A DNA stretch of 25,952 bases from DASQFD01 sp035633255 (lineage in GTDB: Bacteria; Actinomycetota; Actinomycetes; Actinomycetales; Dermatophilaceae), in NCBI GenBank assembly GCA_035633255.1, contig DASQFD010000003.1:1-25952 (forward strand). Direction: 5' to 3'. This document shows positions 1 to 6,881 of this stretch, piece after piece. The notes beneath the pieces are model-generated. The model saw nothing but the letters and a program-made list of their open reading frames with translations, did no database searches and was not told the origin of the DNA. Made by a program: the position numbers and the translations under genes. The number at the start of each line of letters is the position of its first letter. The stretch's first letter is position 1.

Positions 1-717
1 CAGCAGCAGCCGGAAGTCGCGGGCCGCAGCCACGATCCGTAGCTGGTCCCGTAGCCCGCCCGCGCCCGCGGCGACCGCTCCGAGGGGCGCGCGCCGGGTG
101 CCGACGTACGCCCCGATCACGCCGGCCGCAATCAGGGTCGCCATCACGAGGCCCATCACCCGGTAGCCGTCGCGACCGCCGACCGCGTCCCGGATCGCCG
201 GCGCGGACGCCCCCGCCACCAGGATCGTCAGGGCCAGCAGGGCGACCCGCCAGGACATCAGCCGCGTTCGTTCGTCGTACGACGAGGTGATCTCGGCCGG
301 CATCGCGACGTACGGCACCTGGAAGAAGGCGTATGCCGTGGCGCAGCCCAGGAACGCGACCACCACCCAGAGCGTGGCCGGGGCGGTCGGGGCGGTGGGG
401 CCGGCGAAGAGGAGGACGAAGAGCACCGCGAGGGCGAGGCCGGCGCGCAGCAGGAAGGGGCGCCGGCGCCCGCCGGGGTGGGTCGAGCGGTCCGAGACGC
501 GGCCGGCCACGGGGTTCAGCAGGACGTCCCACGCCTTGGGGAGAAACACGACCAGCCCGGCCAGGCCGGCCGCGACGCCGAGCCGGTCGGTGAGGTAGGG
601 CAGGAATAGCAGCCCCGGCACGGTGCCGAAGGAGCCGGTGGCCATCGAGCCGAGCCCGTGGCCGCGGCGCGCCCGCGGGGCGAGGGCACTCGGCGCCACG
701 GGCGGCACGGTGGTCAC
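1..717 (-). CDS. GPH-type (MelB-like) MFS sugar/cation symporter, 3' end outside window
   Basis: About 239 N-terminal codons are visible; the frame is still open at the window edge, so the C-terminal half is missing. The protein has repeated hydrophobic segments with the cytoplasmic-loop pattern WDVLLNPVAGRVSDR followed by GGRRRPFLLRAG near residues 60-90. This is the signature of the glycoside-pentoside-hexuronide:cation symporter branch of the major facilitator superfamily, and PYVAMPAEIT further on also fits. It would act in the cytoplasmic membrane; the substrate cannot be read from the sequence. The start is taken as GTG at 717, which overlaps the stop of the upstream gene by four bases (GTGA), so the two are very likely co-transcribed and translationally coupled. 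No in-frame stop was seen. The family call is fairly safe, the substrate unknown. Confidence 0.8.
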   Translation of the reverse strand, partial: MTTVPPVAPSALAPRARRGHGLGSMATGSFGTVPGLLFLPYLTDRLGVAAGLAGLVVFLPKAWDVLLNPVAGRVSDRSTHPGGRRRPFLLRAGLALAVLFVLLFAGPTAPTAPATLWVVVAFLGCATAYAFFQVPYVAMPAEITSSYDERTRLMSWRVALLALTILVAGASAPAIRDAVGGRDGYRVMGLVMATLIAAGVIGAYVGTRRAPLGAVAAGAGGLRDQLRIVAAARDFRLLL

Positions 718-1019
718 CCCAACATCTCCGACACGTGCTTGGGCACCCGGATGCGGCGGTCGGCGTCGTTCATCGCCCAAAGGAGGTCGTGGGCCTCCTG
801 GGCCGAGAGGTCACCGTCGGCGACGGGGCGGGTCAACAGGTCCATCGTGTCGAGCGTCGTCAGGCCCTGCCGCTTGCCGAACCGGTACGCCTCCCTGTCG
901 TCGGTGACCCACCACGACCCGGCGAACCGACTCCAGCGCTGCAGGACGTGGCAGGTCTGTGCCTCGCCCCGGTGCCGAAGCGGACGGTCGGGCGACCCGC
1001 CGAACCACGCCCGTCGCAC
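714..1019 (-). CDS. Small conserved-looking protein of unknown function, coupled to the transporter
   Basis: A 101-residue soluble, charged protein with no domain I can name with confidence. The best-behaved part is the second half: VLQRWSRFAGSWWVTDD, then an acidic helical region ending RIRVPKHVSEMLG. The tryptophan pattern (QRW...SWW) vaguely recalls small DUF6504-like proteins, which is only a suggestion. It overlaps the transporter start by four bases (GTGA), implying one operon. The start is doubtful: GTG at 1019 has no good ribosome site. A neighbouring frame just upstream (GTG near 1075) reads VSGEPVEIAAAAELELVDG, which looks like coding sequence, so the true N-terminus may lie there with a frameshift in between. 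No transmembrane segment or signal peptide. Confidence 0.5.
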   Translation of the reverse strand: MRRAWFGGSPDRPLRHRGEAQTCHVLQRWSRFAGSWWVTDDREAYRFGKRQGLTTLDTMDLLTRPVADGDLSAQEAHDLLWAMNDADRRIRVPKHVSEMLG

Positions 1020-1172
1020 CCGTCGACCAGCTCGAGCTCCGCGGCCGCGGCGATCTCGACCGGCTCACCGCTCACCCTCCCCCCGGCTCGCCCGGCCGCC
1101 GGCCGCCGGCCCCGTCGCGCAGCAGTGACGCCGATGGACGACCGGGGGCTGCCCAGATGCTAGGAAGGACCC

Positions 1173-2225
1173 ATGCGCGCATTTCGTCTGCCTGGTTGGA
1201 AGACCGAACCCGAGCTCGTCGACGTGCCGGAGCCGGAGCCTGGCTCAGCCGATGTGGTGATCAAGGTCGGCGGGGCGGGGGCCTGTCACTCGGACCTGCA
1301 CCTCATGCACGACTTCGACGAGTCGGCACCGCTGATGTGGGCCCCGCCGTTCACCCTCGGCCATGAGAACGCCGGCTGGGTTCACGAGGTCGGCTCGGCG
1401 GTCTCCGGCATCGAGGTGGGTCAGCCGGTCGGGGTGTACGGGCCGTGGGGGTGCGGACGTTGCACTGCCTGCCTGTCGGGCTTCGAGACCTACTGCAGCA
1501 ACCCGGCCGCCGCGCCGGCTCCCGGGGGCGGCGCGGGGCTGGGCCTGGATGGCGGCATGGCCGATTACATGCTGGTGCGCGACGCCGAGCGTCACCTGGT
1601 GCCGCTGCCCGACGGCCTCGGACCGGCGGACGCCGCACCCCTCACCGACGCGGGGCTGACGCCCTACCACGCGGTGGCTCGGTCGTGGCCGAAGCTACGG
1701 CCGTCGGCGACCGCCGTGGTGATCGGCGTCGGCGGTCTCGGGCATCTCGGGGTGCAGATCCTCAAGCAGACCACCGGCGCGCGGGTGATCGCCGTCGACC
1801 AGCGGCAGGAGGCGCTGGACCTCGCCACGCAGATGGGTGCCGACGAGGTGCTGCCCTCGGACGAGAACGCCGGGGAGACGATCAAGGAGATGACCGGAGG
1901 TGTCGGCGCCGAGGTCGTCCTCGACTTCGTGGGGGTCGACGCCACCCTGACGCTGGCCGCAGCCGCGGTGGCCGTCCTGGGTGACCTGACGGTCGTGGGG
2001 ATCGGCGGCGGCACCCTGCCGTTCGGCTTCTTCTCCGTCCCCTACGAGGTGAGCGTGCAGACCACGTACTGGGGCGGACGGGCCGAGCTGGCCGAGGTGT
2101 TCGAGCTCGCCTCGCGAGGCCTGCTCACGCCGAAGGTCACCCGCTACTCGCTGGATGATGCTGCGCAGGCGTACCACGACCTCGAGTCGGGGCACGTCCA
2201 GGGCCGGGCCGTCATCGTCCCGTAG
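1173..2225 (+). CDS. Zinc-dependent NAD alcohol dehydrogenase (ADH-A-like)
   Basis: A 350-residue medium-chain dehydrogenase, expected to oxidise alcohols or reduce ketones and aldehydes in the cytoplasm. The catalytic zinc ligands are visible as C38 (GACHSD), H64-E65 (GHEN) and D159 (LTDAG). The structural zinc site is C94, C97, C100 and C108. The Rossmann motif GVGGLG spans 185-190, and an acidic residue (D209 in AVDQR) follows the second strand, favouring NAD over NADP. Motif order, YGPWGCG, LTDAGLTPYHA and the length closely match Rhodococcus ruber ADH-A as I remember it. The start is secure: AGGAAGG lies about six bases before ATG. It faces the sugar dehydrogenase tail-to-tail, with paired hairpins between. 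The physiological substrate is not deducible. Confidence 0.93.
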   Translation: MRAFRLPGWKTEPELVDVPEPEPGSADVVIKVGGAGACHSDLHLMHDFDESAPLMWAPPFTLGHENAGWVHEVGSAVSGIEVGQPVGVYGPWGCGRCTACLSGFETYCSNPAAAPAPGGGAGLGLDGGMADYMLVRDAERHLVPLPDGLGPADAAPLTDAGLTPYHAVARSWPKLRPSATAVVIGVGGLGHLGVQILKQTTGARVIAVDQRQEALDLATQMGADEVLPSDENAGETIKEMTGGVGAEVVLDFVGVDATLTLAAAAVAVLGDLTVVGIGGGTLPFGFFSVPYEVSVQTTYWGGRAELAEVFELASRGLLTPKVTRYSLDDAAQAYHDLESGHVQGRAVIVP

Positions 2226-2250
2226 TCCCGCCCACACGCTAGGGGCTCGG

Positions 2251-2289
2251 AACCGGCTCGCGAGCCGTCTCCTCACTCGCAAGCCGGTT
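2251..2289. terminator. Stem-loop between convergent genes
   Basis: A 14-base inverted repeat with one mismatch (AACCGGCTCGCGAG against its partner CTCGCAAGCCGGTT) around an 11-base loop. It lies 26 bases after the alcohol dehydrogenase stop. There is no T-run, as is usual at this GC content. Position and stem strength suggest a bidirectional terminator for the two convergent genes; this is inferred from structure only. Confidence 0.6.
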
Positions 2290-2294
2290 CAAAC

Positions 2295-2327
2295 AGGCTC
2301 GCGAGCGCCATGGCGGCTCGCGAGCCT
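2295..2327. repeat. Second inverted repeat with the same GGCTCGCGAGC core
   Basis: Two perfect 12-base arms (2295-2306 and 2316-2327) flank a 9-base centre holding the palindrome GCCATGGC. Each arm contains the palindrome GCTCGCGAGC, which is also in the hairpin at 2255-2266, so the core appears three times in 73 bp. It may be a second terminator or a protein-binding site. The remaining intergenic DNA (2328-2434) holds one GTATGCCG octamer and no gene I can support. Confidence 0.5.
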
Positions 2328-2434
2328 CTGTGGCACACCACCGCGACACCGCCGGTATGCCGTCCACGCCGGCCGCGAGCGCGAGCGTCGCCTCGCGCCG
2401 GGACGAGGTGCGCCGGGTCGCCGGGTCGCCGCCC

Positions 2435-3721
2435 TCAGGAACCCGCGCGCGGGGTGACCCGCAGCAGCGCGTCGTCGTCGCCGTTGCTGGTCGTGACGTA
2501 GATCGCGCCGTCGGGGCCGAGGCGGGCGGCGCGAAGGCGACCGTAGCGCTGGAGCTCCTCGGGGGCGGCGACCGACGTGACGGCGCCCGCCTCGTCGAGC
2601 CGGAGCACGAGGGCCTTCTCCCCCTTGAGGGCGGTGACGACCAGGGCGCCGTCGAGCGCGCCCCACTGGGGACCGTCGAGGAAGGCGACGGCACACACCG
2701 CCTGCGTGGTCGCGCCGGACTGCCAGACCGCCGGGACCGCGTCCGGGAAGCGCTCGGTGTCGGTCATCGGCACCGACTCGTCGTAGCCGCCCTGCGTGCC
2801 GCCGCGGCTGGGGTCCCAGCCGAAGTTGGCTCCGGCGCGGAGCAGGTTGACCTCGTCGTTGTTGCTGGGGCCGTGCTCCCCGCTGTAGGCCTGCCCGGTG
2901 CCGGGCCGGATCCCGACGCCCTGCACGTTGCGGTGTCCGTAGGTCCACACCAAGCGCTCGCGGAGGTCCGCCGCGTCGGCGAACGGGTTGTCCGGCAGGG
3001 GCTTCCCGGTGTCCAGGTCGAGGCGCAGCACCTTGCCACCGAGGCTGGTGCGGTCCTGGGGGAGGGCCCCGTCCGCCGTGTCCCCGGTGCCGACGAGCAG
3101 GGCCCCGTCGGCGGCGACGGTGGGACGGCAGCCGGAGTGCCGCCCGGAGTCGGCGATGGGCAGCCCGGTCAGCAGGTCCTTGACCTTGGTCGCCTGCCCA
3201 CCGTCCGCGCTGAGCCGCCAGGTGACGAGACGGATGTCGACCGGCTCGCCACCCTCCTGGTGGTTCTGGCAGGTCGTGAAGAGCCGGCTCGTGGCGAAGT
3301 CGGGGTGCAGGACCATCCCGAGGAGGCCACCCTCGCCCTGCGCGACGACGTCCGAGAGGTCGGCCCGCACGGTTCGGACCTTCGCCCCGGGCTCGGTGCC
3401 GGAGACCAGCGCGATGCGGCCCGGCCGCTGGGTGACGAGCACCTGGCCGTCGGGCAGGAACCCGACGTCCCACCCGTGCTCCAGCCCCCGGGTGACGACC
3501 TGCACGTCGAGCGCGGGGACCGTCGCCCGGCTGGGCGTGACCATCGACGGCTCGGGGCCGCCGGTCGCGGCACCCGAGGACGGCGCGGAGGTGGCGGGGG
3601 TCGCGGCGGGGCGGGGCACCTCGCCGGTCCCGTCACCCCCCGACGCGCAGCCGCCCAGGGCCAGCAGCGTCGCGGCGGCGGCCGACACCGCCACCCCCGG
3701 CCTGGTCACAGTCGCTCGCAC
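2435..3721 (-). CDS. PQQ-dependent soluble aldose/sugar dehydrogenase, lipoprotein
   Basis: A 428-residue exported beta-propeller of the sGDH/Asd (YliI-like) family, which oxidises aldoses with PQQ outside the membrane. The N-terminus is a lipoprotein signal: a short basic start, a hydrophobic stretch and the lipobox LGGC with C25 as lipidated residue, then a Pro/Ala/Ser-rich linker to about residue 66. Family landmarks are the probable catalytic base H195 (SGRHSG), GTGD at 211-214 in the calcium/PQQ region, YGHRN at 261-265 supplying the PQQ-contacting Arg-Asn pair, and EHGPSNNDEVN. The start is placed at GTG 3721 because it directly precedes the signal peptide; an upstream ATG at 3784 would add 21 non-signal-like residues. 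No PQQ biosynthesis genes are in the window. The family is confident, the sugar unknown. Confidence 0.88.
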   Translation of the reverse strand: MRATVTRPGVAVSAAAATLLALGGCASGGDGTGEVPRPAATPATSAPSSGAATGGPEPSMVTPSRATVPALDVQVVTRGLEHGWDVGFLPDGQVLVTQRPGRIALVSGTEPGAKVRTVRADLSDVVAQGEGGLLGMVLHPDFATSRLFTTCQNHQEGGEPVDIRLVTWRLSADGGQATKVKDLLTGLPIADSGRHSGCRPTVAADGALLVGTGDTADGALPQDRTSLGGKVLRLDLDTGKPLPDNPFADAADLRERLVWTYGHRNVQGVGIRPGTGQAYSGEHGPSNNDEVNLLRAGANFGWDPSRGGTQGGYDESVPMTDTERFPDAVPAVWQSGATTQAVCAVAFLDGPQWGALDGALVVTALKGEKALVLRLDEAGAVTSVAAPEELQRYGRLRAARLGPDGAIYVTTSNGDDDALLRVTPRAGS

Positions 3722-3802
3722 CGGCCCATGATCACCCGTACGGCTGGGAGCGGGGTGCCGGCGGCCCGGTGAACCCGCCACCACCAGGCGGACTCCGGCC
3801 GT

Positions 3803-3846
3803 CGGACCGGACCGGACGGAACCGGACCGGACCCTGCCGGACCGGC
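3803..3846. repeat. Short tandem ACCGG repeats upstream of 3859 gene
   Basis: A run of ACCGG units, some perfect and some degenerate (ACGGA, TGCCGG), fills the 45 bases just before the coding start at 3859, between two divergent genes. It may include promoter or operator DNA, but no clear -10 or -35 box can be assigned. Confidence 0.5.
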
Positions 3847-3858
3847 GAGAATGCGCGC

Positions 3859-4485
3859 ATGTCCCGGGTGCAGCAGCGCTTCTTCGGCCGGATCGCCGGC
3901 ATCGGCTCGACGAGCGGCACCCGGGTGGTGGTCGGCCGCTGGGAGCGCACGCCGATGGGGGCCTTCGCCGACGCCATGGTCGAGACCGCGGCCGGCCATC
4001 GCGTGCTCCTCGCCCCGACCGAGGAGGTGGCGGACTTCATCGCGGCGACGTACTCCTTCGACGAGACAAGAGTCGAGCCGTTCGAGGCGTCGGTCACCGG
4101 CGCGACGTGGGAGGTGCGCTCACCCTCGCTCGAGCTGACCCTCGTGACCGGGAGCCGCACCGCCCTCGGTCACCTGTTGCGCGTGGTGCCGCCGCCGCTG
4201 GCCCGCGACCCGCGGTGGGCCACGCTGGTCGACCCCGTCGCACGCGTCGCCCTGCGGGGCGTGCGCACCAGGGGCGCCGCGCGCGACGGTCGGCGGGAGT
4301 TCTACGGCGCGAGCGACGTCCACCGGGTGACCCGCGCGCAGGGGAGCTTCGACGGCATACCGCTGGGTGAGCTGGCGCCCGTGGACCCGCCGTGCCGCTT
4401 CGGGTTCTCCTCCACCCCCCGCACCCCCTCGGTGACCGACGTCGTCACCACCGTGGAGCTCCGGGCGGCGACGGCGGGATACTGA
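3859..4485 (+). CDS. Conserved-looking protein of unknown function
   Basis: A 208-residue soluble protein that I do not recognise. It has no signal peptide, membrane segment or catalytic motif. Visible elements are an N-terminal basic stretch MSRVQQRFFGRIAG, a strand-rich first half ending ELTLVTGSRTALGHLLRVVPPPLARDP, and a later FYGASDVHRVTRAQGSFDG segment. The start ATG 3859 is chosen over the open frame upstream because upstream codons fall in the ACCGG repeat. It ends four bases before the universal stress protein start, so the two are probably one transcription unit and may share a stress or dormancy role. It uses a rare ATA codon inside a GTATGCCG-type octamer (4353-4360). Confidence 0.65.
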   Translation: MSRVQQRFFGRIAGIGSTSGTRVVVGRWERTPMGAFADAMVETAAGHRVLLAPTEEVADFIAATYSFDETRVEPFEASVTGATWEVRSPSLELTLVTGSRTALGHLLRVVPPPLARDPRWATLVDPVARVALRGVRTRGAARDGRREFYGASDVHRVTRAQGSFDGIPLGELAPVDPPCRFGFSSTPRTPSVTDVVTTVELRAATAGY

Positions 4486-4489
4486 CCTC

Positions 4490-5416
4490 ATGAGCAGCGC
4501 CGACCCGGCCCCCCGTCCCGACGACCCGGTGCCCGCGGGGGCGGTGGTGGCCGGGCTCGACGGCAGCGACCGGGACACCACGGTGCTCGAGTTCGCCGCC
4601 GGGGCGGCGACGCGTGCGCGCCACCCACTGCACCTGCTCCACGCGCACGAGATGGGGGGCGAGCTGCTCGCCGCCGACGCGCCGGCCCTGGGCGGCATCC
4701 TCACCCTGGGCCCCGGCGCCGGGCTGGCCGACGACGACATCCTCGAGTCCACCCTGGCCGAGGCGCACTCCCGCTGGCCGGAGCTCCCCATCACCGGGAG
4801 CCAGCCCTGGGACCGCCCGGAGCGCGCCCTCGTCGACGCCTCCCGCGGCGCTTACCTGGTCGTCGTCGGCGCGGAGCCGCGGCGCGGCCTGGACCGGCTC
4901 CTCCTCGGCCGCTCCTCGCTGGCGACCGCGATGCACGCCGACTGCCCGGTGGTCGTCATCCCCGAGGGCGTGCGCACCGGCCCGGAGGGGCCCGTGGTGG
5001 TCGGCGTCGACGGCAGCGCCCACTCCCGCGCCGCTGCCGAGCGCGCGCTGTGGATCGCCGGGGTCCGCGGCACCTCCGCGGTGGTCGTGGTGGCGTGGTA
5101 CCTGGAGATGGTCGACGGGGTCGTCGTGACGACACCCGGGACACCGGAGTGGGACACGGTGACGGCGCGCTACCGGGCCATGGCGGAGTCGGTCCTGGAA
5201 CCGCTGCGCGAGCGCTACCCCGACGTGCCCGTCGAGGTGCGCGTGGTGCGCGGGCCGGCGGCCCCCACCCTGGTGGAGCAGGCTGTCGACGCGGGTCTGG
5301 TCGTGGTGGGTAGCCGCGGGCGCGGCGGCTTCGCCGGGATGCTGCTCGGCTCGGTCAGCCAGCAGATCCTCGAGACCGCCCCCTGCCCCGTCATGGTGAT
5401 CCGCGCCCCGCGGTGA
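4490..5416 (+). CDS. Universal stress protein with two Usp domains
   Basis: A 308-residue tandem UspA protein, a cytosolic nucleotide-binding stress protein of the kind that is abundant in actinobacteria. Domain 1 runs from about VVAGLDGSDRD to VVVIPEG; domain 2 begins at VVVGVDGSAHSR and runs to the C-terminus. Domain 2 keeps the ATP-binding pattern G-x2-G-x9-G-S (GSRGRGG...LLGS) near the end. In domain 1 the same region reads VGAEPRRGLDRLLLGRSS, so its first glycines are degenerate and it may not bind ATP. The short ATG-led start follows the previous stop by four bases, indicating translational coupling. Downstream, an inverted octamer pair precedes the aminotransferase gene. Confidence 0.92.
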   Translation: MSSADPAPRPDDPVPAGAVVAGLDGSDRDTTVLEFAAGAATRARHPLHLLHAHEMGGELLAADAPALGGILTLGPGAGLADDDILESTLAEAHSRWPELPITGSQPWDRPERALVDASRGAYLVVVGAEPRRGLDRLLLGRSSLATAMHADCPVVVIPEGVRTGPEGPVVVGVDGSAHSRAAAERALWIAGVRGTSAVVVVAWYLEMVDGVVVTTPGTPEWDTVTARYRAMAESVLEPLRERYPDVPVEVRVVRGPAAPTLVEQAVDAGLVVVGSRGRGGFAGMLLGSVSQQILETAPCPVMVIRAPR

Positions 5417-5480
5417 CCGGCGCAGCCGTCCGCCGGGCCGGCGCCGAGCGCACGGTGCCGTCACCTCGGGGGGCGGCCGG

Positions 5481-5508
5481 CCGGCATACGGACCGCTTGG
5501 TATGCCGG
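5481..5508. promoter_or_regulatory. Inverted repeat of CCGGCATAC / GTATGCCGG
   Basis: Two perfect 9-base arms (5481-5489 and 5500-5508) surround a 10-base spacer, 39 bases before the aminotransferase start. Each arm holds one copy of the octamer that is over-represented across the window. It could be an operator for the aminotransferase or a weak terminator for the stress-protein operon. Confidence 0.5.
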
Positions 5509-5546
5509 TCCGCGCACGAACCGGGCGCGACTGGGAGACTGTGCCC

Positions 5547-6761
5547 ATGCGCCGCATCACCCAGAGCCGCAAGCTGCACGACGTCCGCTACGACGTGCGC
5601 GGACCGATCCTGCAGGAGGCGCACCGGCTCGAGGCCGAGGGGCACCAGGTGCTCAAGCTCAACGTCGGCAACACCGCACCGTTCGGCTTCGCGGCACCCG
5701 AGGCGATCGTCGCCGACATGGTCCACCACCTGCCGATGGCGCAGGGGTACTCCGACTCCCGGGGCATCTACTCGGCCCGCACCGCGGTCGCGCAGTACTA
5801 CCAGTCCAAGGGCCTGACCGAGGCCGGCGTCGACGACGTCTTCCTCGGCAACGGGGTCTCCGAGCTCATCTCGATGGTGCTGACGGCGTTCGTCGACGAC
5901 GGCAACGAGATCCTCGTCCCGGCGCCGGACTACCCGCTGTGGACCGGCGCGGTCACCCTCGCCGGCGGGCGGGCGGTGCACTACCGGTGCGACGAGACCC
6001 GCGAGTGGGACCCGGACCTCGAGGACATCGAGTCCAAGATCACCGAGAACACCTTCGCCCTGGTCGTCATCAACCCCAACAACCCGACCGGCGCCGTCTA
6101 CAGCAGGGAGGTCCTGCAGGGCCTCGTGGACATCGCGCGGCGCCACCGGCTCGTGCTCATGGCCGACGAGATCTACGAGAAGGTGATCTTCGACGGCGCG
6201 GTCCACCACCACATGGCGGCCCTCGCCGGCGACGACGTGCTGTGCCTGACCTTCAGCGGGCTGTCCAAGGCGTACCGGGTCTGCGGGTACCGCGCCGGGT
6301 GGGTGATGATCTCCGGGCCGACCCACCTCGCGGAGGACTTCCTCGAGGGGCTCACCCTGCTCGCCAACATGCGCATGTGCCCCAACGTGCCCGCCCAGCA
6401 CGCCATCCAGACCGCGCTCGGCGGCTACCAGTCCATCACCGAGCTGGTGCAGCCCGGCGGCCGGTTCCACGAGCAGAGCAAGCTGGCGTGGCGGCTGCTC
6501 AACGAGATCCCCGGGGTCTCGTGCACCGAGCCGGAGGGCGCGCTCTACTGCTTCCCGCGGCTGGACCCGGACGTCTACGACATCCAGGACGACCAGCGCT
6601 TCGTCCTCGACCTGCTGCGTGCGAAGAAGATCCTCGTCACCCACGGCACCGGGTTCAACTGGTTCGAGCCCGACCACTTCCGCATCGTGACCCTGCCGGA
6701 CGCCGAGGTCCTCGAGGAGGCCATCGGCCGGATCGCGGACTACCTCGAGACCCTGCGCTGA
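5547..6761 (+). CDS. alaA: AlaA-type alanine (pyruvate) aminotransferase
   Basis: A 404-residue fold-type I PLP aminotransferase of class I/II. It is colinear with the actinobacterial and enterobacterial AlaA group that makes alanine from pyruvate and glutamate: it opens RRITQSRKL.DVRYDVRGP, then LNVGNTAPFGF and QGYSDSRG. PLP residues are visible: the N179 region (NPNNPTG), D207 and Y210 (ADEIY), Schiff-base lysine K241 (SGLSKAYR) and the substrate-carboxylate arginine R379 (HFRIVTLP). The length is standard and the frame intact. ATG 5547 is chosen because family N-termini begin here; upstream in-frame codons belong to the intergenic octamer repeat. The ribosome site is weak (GGGAG), and a GAGACT box six bases before ATG could mean a leaderless transcript. 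Probably monocistronic, closed by the hairpin at 6830. Confidence 0.9.
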   Translation: MRRITQSRKLHDVRYDVRGPILQEAHRLEAEGHQVLKLNVGNTAPFGFAAPEAIVADMVHHLPMAQGYSDSRGIYSARTAVAQYYQSKGLTEAGVDDVFLGNGVSELISMVLTAFVDDGNEILVPAPDYPLWTGAVTLAGGRAVHYRCDETREWDPDLEDIESKITENTFALVVINPNNPTGAVYSREVLQGLVDIARRHRLVLMADEIYEKVIFDGAVHHHMAALAGDDVLCLTFSGLSKAYRVCGYRAGWVMISGPTHLAEDFLEGLTLLANMRMCPNVPAQHAIQTALGGYQSITELVQPGGRFHEQSKLAWRLLNEIPGVSCTEPEGALYCFPRLDPDVYDIQDDQRFVLDLLRAKKILVTHGTGFNWFEPDHFRIVTLPDAEVLEEAIGRIADYLETLR

Positions 6762-6829
6762 GCCGACCGGTCGGCCCGGGCCCGCCCTCGCCGAGCTCCG
6801 GGCGGTCGGGCCGCCCGGGGCCGCCGGCG

Positions 6830-6868
6830 CGGCTCGGCCCGGCGCCCTCGGGGCACCGGGCCGAGCCG
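6830..6868. terminator. Strong GC hairpin between convergent genes
   Basis: A perfect 13-base inverted repeat (CGGCTCGGCCCGG at 6830-6842 against 6856-6868) with a 13-base loop sits between the aminotransferase stop and the protease stop. There is no T-tract. Its place between convergent ends makes a bidirectional terminator likely. Confidence 0.7.
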
Positions 6869-6881
6869 GGGTGGCAGCGGG

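Noticed and set aside
2330..3772. 480-codon plus-strand open frame
   Set aside because: It is antisense to the sugar dehydrogenase, whose lipobox and PQQ motifs are clear; the plus translation is low-complexity Arg/Gly/Val text with no fold.
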